64,000 bases of DNA from Brevibacterium ihuae (GTDB lineage Bacteria > Actinomycetota > Actinomycetes > Actinomycetales > Brevibacteriaceae). The notes under the pieces were generated by a model, which saw nothing but the letters and a program-made list of their open reading frames with translations, searched no databases and had not been told where the DNA came from. The position numbers and the translations under genes are program-made. The DNA lies in the NCBI RefSeq assembly GCF_900184225.1, contig NZ_FXWZ01000003.1, positions 1,057,684 to 1,121,683 of the forward strand. Reading direction: 5' to 3'. Shown here one piece after another: positions 52,025 to 59,156 of this stretch (within the stretch, counting starts at the first letter, position 1; each line of letters opens with the position of its first letter).

Positions 52025-52041
52025 ATACCCCCATCGGGTAT
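52025..52041 (+). promoter_or_regulatory. CsoR-like operator, upstream copy
   Basis: ATACCCCCATCGGGTAT, with 6-bp arms ATACCC/GGGTAT and a 5-bp centre. It is 31 bases, about three helical turns, from a second copy. Confidence 0.8.
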
Positions 52042-52055
52042 ACCTGGTGACTGTG

Positions 52056-52072
52056 ATACCCGCTGGGGGTAT
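52056..52072 (+). promoter_or_regulatory. CsoR-like operator, downstream copy
   Basis: ATACCCGCTGGGGGTAT, the same 17-bp arrangement, just upstream of the copZ ribosome-binding site. Repressor bound here could block the promoter for copZ-copA. Confidence 0.8.
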
Positions 52073-52091
52073 TCATTGGAGGAGGTCCGGA

Positions 52092-52301
52092 ATGGCTACT
52101 ATGAGGTTCTCTGTCAGCGGTATGACGTGCGGTCACTGCGAGATGTCGGTGCGGGAAGAAGTCCAGGAGATCACCGGCGTCACCGATGTCGAGGTCTCCC
52201 ACGAAACCGGACAGCTCGTCGTCACCTCGGAAGCCGGCGTCGACTCCGCGGCGGTCGTCGCGGCGGTCGAGGAGGCCGGCTACCAGGCGGTGCCTGCGTG
52301 A
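52092..52301 (+). CDS. copZ: Copper chaperone CopZ
   Basis: 69 residues forming a single HMA domain with the Cu(I)-binding CxxC site SGMTCGHCEMSV (Cys13, Cys16) and end [20 protein letters not shown] precedes the ATG. It carries cytosolic Cu(I) to the CopA ATPase encoded two genes downstream. The stop overlaps the next start by four bases. Confidence 0.93.
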   Translation: MATMRFSVSGMTCGHCEMSVREEVQEITGVTDVEVSHETGQLVVTSEAGVDSAAVVAAVEEAGYQAVPA

Positions 52302-52453
52302 GTCCCGGCATCCGCCTGACGCTGTACGCGGCCGTACTGCTGGCGGTCTTCACCGCCGCGTACGGCGCGGGCAGCGCCTTCATCCCCAACTCCCTCGTGG
52401 AGTCCTGGATGCAAGACGTTGAGCAGGATCACCACGAGAAGGAAGGTGCCTGA
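52298..52453 (+). CDS. 51-residue single-span membrane protein between copZ and copA
   Basis: Starts at GTG 52298, overlapping the copZ stop, and ends by overlapping the copA ATG, so all three are coupled. One membrane helix ([20 protein letters not shown]) is followed by a short tail with Met, Asp, Glu and His ([15 protein letters not shown]). It could be an accessory subunit or metal funnel for CopA. I do not recognise a named family. Confidence 0.8.
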   Translation: MSPGIRLTLYAAVLLAVFTAAYGAGSAFIPNSLVESWMQDVEQDHHEKEGA

Positions 52454-54819
52454 TGGCCGTCCAGCCCGCTGACACATCGCTCGCTCGCGGCTCCGAACCG
52501 CAGACCGTCGCTGTGGAGCTCGACATCGAGGGCATGACGTGCGCCTCGTGCGCGAACCGGATCGAGCGCAAGCTCAACAAGCTCGACGGCGTCAGCGCCA
52601 GCGTCAACTATGCCACCGAGCAGGCCCGGGTCACCGCACCTGCCGGATTCGACCTCCAGCGTCTCCTCACCACGGTGGAGGACGCCGGCTATCAGGCCCA
52701 GCTCCCCACGACTGCCGGACCCGCAGACGACGGTGACTCCACTGGAGGGGACCGCAAGGACCGCGAGCTGGAGGTGCTGCGTCAACGACTGCTCGTCAGC
52801 GTTGTGTTGGCGGTGCCGGTCATTCTCATCTCGATGATCCCTGCCCTGCAGTTCACCTACTGGCAGTGGCTGTGCCTGACCCTGGCCGCCCCGGTCATCA
52901 TCTGGGGCGGCTGGCCGTTCCACCGCGCCGCCTGGATCAACCTCCGTCACGGTGCGGCGACGATGGACACCCTGATCTCCGTCGGCACGCTCTCGGCCCT
53001 GGCCTGGTCGCTCTACGCATTGTTCTTCGGCACCGCAGGAGAACCCGGCATGACCCACGCCTTCGAGCTGACCGTCGAACCCACCGACGGAGCCTCCAGC
53101 ATCTACCTCGAAGTCGGTGCCGGCGTGATCATGTTTGTGCTGCTCGGCCGCTACTTCGAAAAGCGCTCCAAGCGTCGGGCCGGTGCGGCGCTGCGTGCCC
53201 TGCTCGAACTCGGCGCGAAAGACGTCGGCGTGCTGCGCGACGGCACGGAGGTGCGCATCCCGACCACCGACCTGACCGTCGGGGATGAGTTCGTCGTCCG
53301 GCCGGGAGAGAAGATCGCCACCGACGGCGTCGTCGTCTCCGGCAGCTCCGCCGTCGATGAGTCCATGCTCACCGGCGAATCCATGCCCGTCGAGGTCAGC
53401 GAGGGTGACACCGTCACCGGCGCAACCGTCAACTCCGGAGGCCGGCTCGTCGTGCGGGCCACCCGCGTCGGGTCAGACACCCAGCTGGCCCAGATGGCCC
53501 AACTGGTCGAACAGGCCCAATCCGGCAAGGCCGAGATCCAACGCCTCGCCGATCGCATCTCCGGGGTCTTCGTCCCGATCGCGATCGCCATCGCCGTCGC
53601 AACCCTGGGTGCTTGGCTCGGTGCCGGCTTCCCACCCGCAGCAGCCTTCACCGCCGCTGTTGCCGTCCTCATCATCGCCTGCCCCTGCGCCCTGGGACTG
53701 GCCACCCCCACCGCGCTGCTGGTCGGCACCGGACGTGGCGCCCAGCTGGGAATCCTCATCAAGGGCCCCGAGGTCCTCGAATCGACCCGCAAGGTCGATA
53801 CCGTCGTGCTCGACAAGACCGGCACCGTGACCACCGGGTCCATGACCCTGCAGACGGTCCACCCCGCCGCAGGCGTCGCCGCCGAGGAGCTGCTCCGCCT
53901 GGCGGGTGCGGCGGAGGCTGGCTCCGAACACCCGATCGCCCGCGCCATCACCCGCGCAGCCACCGAACAGCTCGGCACCCTGCCCGACGTCGAGTCCTTC
54001 GCCAATCGCGAGGGCAAGGGGATCCAAGCTGTCATCGACGGTCACCTCGTCGTCGTCGGCCGGACCACCATGCTCGACGACTGGTCCCTGACCCTGCCGA
54101 GTGCCCTGGCACACGCGAAAACCGCAGCCGAGGACAAGGGGCACACCGCGGTCGTCGTCGGGTGGGACGGCCACGCCCGAGGCGTGCTGACCGTTGCCGA
54201 CCAGATCAAGGACACCAGCGCCGAAGCCATCGCCCAATTCCGCGCCCTCGGCCTCACACCCGTGCTGCTGACCGGTGACAACACAACAGTCGCCGACCAC
54301 GTCGCGTCCCAGGTCGGAATCGAACAGGTCATCGCAGAGGTGCTGCCCGCCGACAAAGTCAGAGTGGTCGCCCAACTGCAAGGAACCGGCCGGGTCGTCG
54401 CAATGGTCGGCGACGGCGTCAACGACGCGGCCGCACTGGCCCAGGCCGACCTCGGCCTGGCGATGGGCACCGGCACCGACGTCGCGATCGAAGCCGCCGA
54501 CATCACCCTGGTCCGGGGAGACCTGCGCTCGGCGGCCGATGCCATCAGACTGGCGCGCAGAACACTCGGCACGATCAAAGGCAACCTCTTCTGGGCCTTC
54601 GCCTACAACACCGCCGCGATACCGCTGGCAGCTCTCGGACTGCTCAACCCCATGCTCGCCGGCGCCGCAATGGCCTTCTCCAGCATCTTCGTCGTCAGCA
54701 ACAGCCTCCGGCTTCGAACCTTCACATCCCAAACCGCGGAAGCGCCAAGCACCACTGCAGTGCCGAGCGACCGCGAGCTGACCACCCAGCAAAACTCACG
54801 GAAGACGACGCTCTCATGA
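52453..54819 (+). CDS. copA: CopA-type Cu(I)-exporting P1B-1 ATPase (CPC motif)
   Basis: 788 residues. One N-terminal HMA domain with [13 protein letters not shown] (Cys30, Cys33), eight membrane spans, CPC motif Cys410-Pro-Cys412 in [20 protein letters not shown], phosphorylation Asp454 in [18 protein letters not shown] and [16 protein letters not shown]. It pumps Cu(I) out of the cytoplasm. It is last intact gene of the copZ-copA operon, and the next gene start at 54816 is cut off by an insertion sequence. Confidence 0.95.
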   Translation: MAVQPADTSLARGSEPQTVAVELDIEGMTCASCANRIERKLNKLDGVSASVNYATEQARVTAPAGFDLQRLLTTVEDAGYQAQLPTTAGPADDGDSTGGDRKDRELEVLRQRLLVSVVLAVPVILISMIPALQFTYWQWLCLTLAAPVIIWGGWPFHRAAWINLRHGAATMDTLISVGTLSALAWSLYALFFGTAGEPGMTHAFELTVEPTDGASSIYLEVGAGVIMFVLLGRYFEKRSKRRAGAALRALLELGAKDVGVLRDGTEVRIPTTDLTVGDEFVVRPGEKIATDGVVVSGSSAVDESMLTGESMPVEVSEGDTVTGATVNSGGRLVVRATRVGSDTQLAQMAQLVEQAQSGKAEIQRLADRISGVFVPIAIAIAVATLGAWLGAGFPPAAAFTAAVAVLIIACPCALGLATPTALLVGTGRGAQLGILIKGPEVLESTRKVDTVVLDKTGTVTTGSMTLQTVHPAAGVAAEELLRLAGAAEAGSEHPIARAITRAATEQLGTLPDVESFANREGKGIQAVIDGHLVVVGRTTMLDDWSLTLPSALAHAKTAAEDKGHTAVVVGWDGHARGVLTVADQIKDTSAEAIAQFRALGLTPVLLTGDNTTVADHVASQVGIEQVIAEVLPADKVRVVAQLQGTGRVVAMVGDGVNDAAALAQADLGLAMGTGTDVAIEAADITLVRGDLRSAADAIRLARRTLGTIKGNLFWAFAYNTAAIPLAALGLLNPMLAGAAMAFSSIFVVSNSLRLRTFTSQTAEAPSTTAVPSDRELTTQQNSRKTTLS

Positions 54820-54863
54820 CACTCCACCATCACCACGACCACTCAGTGTCCCGCGTCAAGTAG
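54816..54863 (+). pseudogene. His-rich gene start cut off by an IS3 element
   Basis: An ATG overlapping the copA stop begins [10 protein letters not shown], then enters the insertion-sequence end and stops at TAG 54861-54863. Only the first ten codons are original. The His cluster and coupling to copA suggest a metal-binding protein, but the rest is lost or displaced. Confidence 0.6.
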
Positions 54864-55806
54864 TTGGCAGGATTTCCTTGGTTTTGAATGTCGGGGTGGT
54901 GGGGTCGGCCAGGCCCAGGTGCACCTCCTTGGGCCGGTTCCATGAGATGGCCTCGTGGGGCCGGAGCTCGTTGTACTCGATCCGGTAGTCCTCGGCCCGC
55001 TCGGCGAGCACGATCGCGTCGTCAATCTCGTCCAGGTAGAGCCGTTCGTACTTCAGCGTGCCGAAGCCGCGTTCACGGGACCCGTTCTGCCCCGAGGTCT
55101 TCACTCGGGTGCGCACGTGGTGTAGCTCGGGGTGGGCGGCGATGAAGGACTCGAAGCGGAAGAACCGGAACGGCCCGCCGTTGTCCGTCACGATGGTCAC
55201 CACGGGCAACAGCTCACCGGTCTCGGGATCGACCGGGCAGGCCTCGACCAGCGGGTGACCGAACATGGCCTCGTAGTCGGCCAGGACCAACTCGATCGCG
55301 TCGATCGCGTCGTGCTGGTTCCCGGTGGGCGAAACGTGGAAGGGGTGCTCGTACTTGGACCAGTAGTCCCGGCACCCGGCCAGCCGCCAGGTCCCTCCGG
55401 TGGTGGTCTCGAACTCGCTGAAGTCCAGCTGCCAGACTTGGTTCGGGCCTGAGGGCTCGGTGGCGAACGCGGCCTTGCGCCGCTCGGCCAGCTTCCGTCG
55501 CTCCCGTTGGTACTGCGCGGGCAGAATCAGCCCCTCGTCGCGCAGGATCCGCAGCACGGTCGCCTCGGAAACCACATGCCCGTCGTGGCGGACCATCGCC
55601 CAGATCTTCCGATGCCCCCACGCCGGATGGGCCAGCGCGTGCTTGACCACCAGTTCCCTGGCGGCCTGCCGTCCCGGTTGCGGCCACGGTCCCTTCACCG
55701 CCGTCCCGGTGCGGGCCTTGGCCTGCCAGCGGCGCCAGGTCCGCTCGAGCATGTCGAAGAGCTGGCAGAACCGCGCGGTCGACACGCCCGCTTCCACGCG
55801 GATCAC
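54856..55806 (-). CDS. Transposase OrfB (DDE integrase core)
   Basis: About 316 residues counted from a GTG at 55806; the frame is open further upstream to 55995, but that part overlaps OrfA and is probably reached by frameshifting. HTH-like start VSTARFCQLFDMLERTWRRW. Catalytic residues appear in VWQLDFSEFETTTGGTW, VTIVTDNGGPFRFFRF and GSRERGFGTLKYERLY. It looks intact. The exact start is uncertain. Confidence 0.82.
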   Translation of the reverse strand: MIRVEAGVSTARFCQLFDMLERTWRRWQAKARTGTAVKGPWPQPGRQAARELVVKHALAHPAWGHRKIWAMVRHDGHVVSEATVLRILRDEGLILPAQYQRERRKLAERRKAAFATEPSGPNQVWQLDFSEFETTTGGTWRLAGCRDYWSKYEHPFHVSPTGNQHDAIDAIELVLADYEAMFGHPLVEACPVDPETGELLPVVTIVTDNGGPFRFFRFESFIAAHPELHHVRTRVKTSGQNGSRERGFGTLKYERLYLDEIDDAIVLAERAEDYRIEYNELRPHEAISWNRPKEVHLGLADPTTPTFKTKEILPTT

Positions 55807-56120
55807 CTCGAGGTCCTCGAAGGGCCCAACCGGCCCTCCGCGGACTTCTTCCACACCCTGGCCTCCAGGTGTGCCTCGCCCAAGGCCTCGGTCAGCTCGG
55901 CGACCTCGGCCTCCAGCTGTTCCTCTCGGGAGGATGGTCCGGACCTGCCGGCCACCAGGGCGGTCTTGCCGGCTTCCAGGAACTCGGCCTTCCACCGTCC
56001 GATGGACTGCTCACTGACTTTCTCCTTGCGTGCCGCTTCGGCGATGGACATCTCGCCGGCCAGCACGCTCAGCACTATCCGGGTCTTCTTCTCCGCCGGA
56101 ATCGAGGGTGGTCTACCCAT
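55803..56120 (-). CDS. Transposase OrfA
   Basis: 105 residues. Helix-turn-helix in IPAEKKTRIVLSVLAGEMSI and AARKEKVSEQSIGRWKAEFL, followed by a coiled coil (REEQLEAEVAELTEALGEAH). It overlaps the start of OrfB in another frame, as usual for IS3-type elements. Confidence 0.85.
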   Translation of the reverse strand: MGRPPSIPAEKKTRIVLSVLAGEMSIAEAARKEKVSEQSIGRWKAEFLEAGKTALVAGRSGPSSREEQLEAEVAELTEALGEAHLEARVWKKSAEGRLGPSRTSR

Positions 56121-56178
56121 GTCTGACTCTCCTTCGGGACCTACATAACGGCCCTGCCACTAAGTCTGACGCGCGACA

Positions 56179-56402
56179 GCACGACCACGACGGCCCCCGC
56201 CAGCACCTCGCCACCGCACTACGGCTGCTGGCCGACTGCGCCACCATGTACGAGCGCACCGACGACCACGGGAAACGCCTCGCCAACCAAGCCTTCTACC
56301 AACGCATCCTCATCACCGAAGACGAAAAAGCGGCGATCCAGCTCAACGAGCCGTTCGCCGCCCTCACACCCAACGATGTCAGGTGTTCTAGTACGTCTGA
56401 TC
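56179..56402 (+). pseudogene. C-terminal remnant of a serine site-specific recombinase
   Basis: One open frame encodes HLATALRLLADCATMYERTD, DHGKRLANQAFYQRILITED and EKAAIQLNEPFAAL, the C-terminal pattern of large serine recombinases. Everything before it is replaced by the insertion sequence. The frame reads on antisense through tRNA-Ala. It is likely the leftover integrase of the metal island, showing how it arrived; this is inference. Confidence 0.65.
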
Positions 56403-56405
56403 TGG

Positions 56406-56478
56406 TGGAGGTAAGGGGACTCGAACCCCTAACCCCCTGCTTGCAAAGCAGGTGCGCTACCAATTGCGCCATACCCCC
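56406..56478 (-). tRNA. tRNA-Ala (anticodon TGC)
   Basis: On the minus strand a GGGGGTA/TACCTCC acceptor (one G-T pair), D arm GGCGCAATTGGTAGCGC, anticodon arm CCTGCTTTGCAAGCAGG with TGC, and T arm AGGGGTTCGAGTCCCCT. CCA is encoded at 56403-56405. It lies at the right boundary of the island. Confidence 0.95.
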
Positions 56479-56491
56479 GAGAGCGGTTCCC

Positions 56492-56611
56492 TCACACCTC
56501 GTCGGTGTACTGGGACCAGTTCTGATGAGCGCGCTGACGTCTGCTCCGGAATCCGAGGAGGACTCCGGCCGCTGCGGACAGCACTCCCGTCAGGGTCAAC
56601 CACTTCTTCAC
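56492..56611 (-). CDS. DLW-39-like 39-residue protein between the two tRNAs
   Basis: GTG 56611 starts KKWLTLTGVLSAAAGVLLGF followed by RSRRQRAHQNWSQYTDEV and a TGA, giving exactly 39 residues. GGAG lies just upstream. The layout (KK start, hydrophobic helix, basic middle, aromatic-acidic end) and its place between tRNA-Ile and tRNA-Ala match the actinobacterial DLW-39 family; the end reads NWSQYTDEV rather than the family DLW. The function is unknown. Confidence 0.8.
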   Translation of the reverse strand: MKKWLTLTGVLSAAAGVLLGFRSRRQRAHQNWSQYTDEV

Positions 56612-56637
56612 ACCGTCTCCGTCCGGTCGTGGTTCCG

Positions 56638-56711
56638 TGGGCCTAAGAGGACTTGAACCTCTGACCTCTTCGTTATCAGCGAAGCGCTCTAACCGCCTGA
56701 GCTATAGGCCC
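56638..56711 (-). tRNA. tRNA-Ile (anticodon GAT)
   Basis: On the minus strand acceptor GGGCCTA/TAGGCCC, D arm AGCTCAGGCGGTTAGAGC, anticodon arm CTTCGCTGATAACGAAG with GAT, and T arm AGAGGTTCAAGTCCTCT; discriminator A, CCA not encoded. It lies downstream of gyrA as in most actinobacteria, though an IS30 element now separates them. Confidence 0.95.
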
Positions 56712-57120
56712 GTATCGGGATGAACCGAAAATCCACTATAGCCACAACCCCGGCGCGAACCAAATCGCGCGCCGGCCGGCGGCGATGGCGACCGATGCGG
56801 CGGCTGCGAGGGATGCGACCGAAGCGACGCTGACGTTTCGATCCCGGTCGATCATGCGCGCATTTCCGTACTCGATCGAAACCTCAGTGCGGACGTGGCA
56901 CCTCGGCGCGGGAAGAGCACTCCGGTTCCTCAGGCGCGTCGGCGCCGAGCCGGTAACAGGCACCTCGGCACCGGGCACAGCACCGCAGCGCGGACGTGGC
57001 ACCCGCACCGCACCTCGGCGCGGGAACGGCACCTCGGTCGGCGCGTGTACCGCTTCCCAGGCCCGAGGCGCCTCGGCCACGGCCCCTTGAAACAGCAAAA
57101 TCCTGCGGATCCGTTCTCCT
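56712..57120. other. 409-bp region with GGCACCTCGG-type repeats
   Basis: No supported gene. From about 56890 to 57050 it contains at least four irregular copies of GGCACCTCGGCRCSGG, partly as inverted pairs. It separates tRNA-Ile from the IS30 element and is probably the original gyrA-tRNA spacer. Confidence 0.7.
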
Positions 57121-58306
57121 TGGTGTCAAGGGGTTGTTGCAACGAGGTGTTCGTTCAGGGCTTGAGCTGGGGTTTTCCATTTCAGAGTCTTGCGGGGGCG
57201 GGCATTGAGCTCGGCGGCGACAGCATCGAGCTCGGCCTGGCTGATAGCCCGGAAGTCCGTGGTCGAGCGGGGGAAGTACTGCCGCAGCAGCCCGTTGGTG
57301 TTCTCGTTCGTCCCACGCTGCCAGGGCGCATGCGGGTCACAGAAATACACCTCGCAATCGGTAGCGATCCGGAAGTCAGCCACGGCAGACATCTCCGCTC
57401 CCTGGTCCCAGGTCAACGATGCCCGTAGGTGTTCCGGCAGCTGTCCCATCAACTCGATGAGGACCCGGATCACCTCCTGACTGACCCGCGAGGACGGCAG
57501 ACTGCCGAGCATCACGAACCGGGTGGAACGTTCCACCAGCGTGATGATCGCCGAGGACCCCCGCGCCCCGAGCACGAGATCGCCTTCCCAGTGCCCGGGC
57601 ACCGCCCGATCAGCGGCCTCAGCCGGGCGGGAAGAGATGGTGAAGTCCACCGTCCAGGGCTTCGCCCCGCGCCCGGCCTTGGCTTCCCGGGACTGCGACC
57701 GGCGCTGACCGCGACCGGTACGCAGCGCGACCTGCCGGGCGAGTTCCTGACGCATCCCGCCCCTGGCCTGGTAATAGATCGCTTGGTAGATCGTTTCGTG
57801 GGACACGTGATTCTCCGGCTGCTGGGGATACTGCGTCCTCAGCCAAGCACTGATCTGCTGCGGCGACCACCGGCAGCGCAGCTTCTCGGCCACCACGTGC
57901 CACAGCGCGGGGTAGGGTTTGCCCCAACCGGGACGCAGCTTCATCGCGCGTGGTCGGCGTGCGCGTTTCAGCGCCCGTCGGTGGGCATGGGCGTGTGAGT
58001 ACACCCACCGATATGCCCCGCCCCAGCCCGGTGCGCCGGCACGCGATCCCCGCGGATGCCGGGAACCGGCACCCGCGAGGCTGTTGCCCCGGTAGGCGTT
58101 GTTGCGTGCGACCTCACGCCATACCGTGGACCGGTCCCGGCCGATCCGAGCAGCGATCTGCGGGAAGGACAATCCCTGCCCGAAGAGCACCTCGATCTGC
58201 GCACGTTCCGTCACTGTCAATCTGGGTCCAGGCACCTCGATCACCCACGATCATCAAAGCCATCCCCGCCACTCAGGGACACCGTTGCAACAACCGTATG
58301 AAACCA
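57121..58306 (-). mobile_element. IS30-family element, about 1,186 bp
   Basis: Left end TGGTGTCAAGGGGTTGTTGC and right end (complement) TGGTTTCATACGGTTGTTGC share TGGT-TCA and GGTTGTTGCAACG, forming imperfect inverted repeats of about 24 bp. The transposase fills the element and its stop lies in the left repeat. The flanks do not show a clean duplication. Confidence 0.82.
57126..58244 (-). CDS. IS30-family transposase
   Basis: 372 residues. N-terminal helix-turn-helix (RLTVTERAQIEVLFGQGLSF, ARIGRDRSTVWREVARN). Catalytic DDE: Asp in PGHWEGDLVLGARG, Asp in SLTWDQGAEMS and Glu in PWQRGTNENTNGLLRQYFP. It looks intact and could be active. It lies between tRNA-Ile and the gyrA operon end. Confidence 0.93.
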   Translation of the reverse strand: MIEVPGPRLTVTERAQIEVLFGQGLSFPQIAARIGRDRSTVWREVARNNAYRGNSLAGAGSRHPRGSRAGAPGWGGAYRWVYSHAHAHRRALKRARRPRAMKLRPGWGKPYPALWHVVAEKLRCRWSPQQISAWLRTQYPQQPENHVSHETIYQAIYYQARGGMRQELARQVALRTGRGQRRSQSREAKAGRGAKPWTVDFTISSRPAEAADRAVPGHWEGDLVLGARGSSAIITLVERSTRFVMLGSLPSSRVSQEVIRVLIELMGQLPEHLRASLTWDQGAEMSAVADFRIATDCEVYFCDPHAPWQRGTNENTNGLLRQYFPRSTTDFRAISQAELDAVAAELNARPRKTLKWKTPAQALNEHLVATTP

Positions 58307-58343
58307 CCCTCAGGAACCGCAGGAAATTGCTGTCTGGGGAGGG

Positions 58344-59156
58344 TCAGTCGTCGGTGAGGGTGAGGTGGAACCCGCCGACGATCGACGAACCGATGTTGTA
58401 GAGGAACGCGAAGAGCGTCGACAGGGCCGTCATGAGGACGATGTTGACGAGCGCGAGGATCACGGAGAACGACAGCACGCGGCCGAGGCTGAACAGGCCG
58501 AGCAGCTGGTCCGCCCCCTCGGTGCCGGCGACCTCGGAAAGGGTGGACTGCAGACCCTGGAGGGTGCCGGTCGCCTGAAGAACGAGCCACAGCACGACGG
58601 CGGCGATGACAGTCGCGATGCCGATCGCCACCGACAGCAGGAACGCCATCTTCATGACCGACCAGGGGTCGAGCTTCGCGACGGTGAGCCGCACGGTGCG
58701 CGGACCCTTGCGCTTCGACTTGCCGCCCATCTTCACGCCTCCCGAGGAGGCGCGGACCGGGGAATCGGCGTCGCCGTCCCCGCCGGACGACAGGGGCGAG
58801 CGCTGCGTTCCGGAACCGGCTGCCGCGCCAGCGGCACCGGCGCCCGCGCGAGCGGCGCCGGAACCGGAGGCGCCGGCTGGAGCGTCATCCATCACCGCGG
58901 TCGGGGCCGAGCCGGTCTGCCGGCCGGCGAGTGAACCGGCCGGTGCTCCCGAGGGGCTGCGGTCGGCCGGGCCGGACACGGGCGGAGCGTCGACCCGGGT
59001 CGCGGGGCCGGCGGACTGCGCACCGGCGGGACCGGAGCCCACCGGCGATCCGGCGCCGGCATCGGTCGCGCGGGGCTTGCCGCCGCCGGCCGACAGCCGC
59101 GTCGAACCCGAGGACGTGCGGATCACCTTGCCGGGCTTCTGATCGTTGTCGCTCAC
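58344..59156 (-). CDS. DUF3566 membrane protein downstream of gyrA
   Basis: 270 residues. An Ala/Gly/Pro-rich disordered N-terminus of about 140 residues precedes the DUF3566 domain: [20 protein letters not shown], two membrane spans, and [17 protein letters not shown] at the end. Its ATG overlaps the gyrA stop by four bases, the conserved gyrB-gyrA-DUF3566 order. In mycobacteria the counterpart is linked to envelope and division sites; the molecular role is unknown. Confidence 0.92.
   Translation of the reverse strand: MSDNDQKPGKVIRTSSGSTRLSAGGGKPRATDAGAGSPVGSGPAGAQSAGPATRVDAPPVSGPADRSPSGAPAGSLAGRQTGSAPTAVMDDAPAGASGSGAARAGAGAAGAAAGSGTQRSPLSSGGDGDADSPVRASSGGVKMGGKSKRKGPRTVRLTVAKLDPWSVMKMAFLLSVAIGIATVIAAVVLWLVLQATGTLQGLQSTLSEVAGTEGADQLLGLFSLGRVLSFSVILALVNIVLMTALSTLFAFLYNIGSSIVGGFHLTLTDD

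Larger units (their letters stand above)
54847..56178 (-). mobile_element. IS3-like two-ORF element, about 1,332 bp
   Basis: Ends are TGTCCCGCGTCAAGTAGTTG (from 54847) and the complement TGTCGCGCGTCAGACTTAGT (ending 56178), which align as imperfect inverted repeats with the TGT...ACA form. It contains two transposase genes on the minus strand. No clear target duplication was seen in the flanks. Confidence 0.8.

Noticed and set aside
56403..56656. Protein tail reading VEVRGLEPLTPCLQSRCATN
   Set aside because: This is antisense translation of tRNA-Ala, commonly misannotated as a protein end; not a separate gene.
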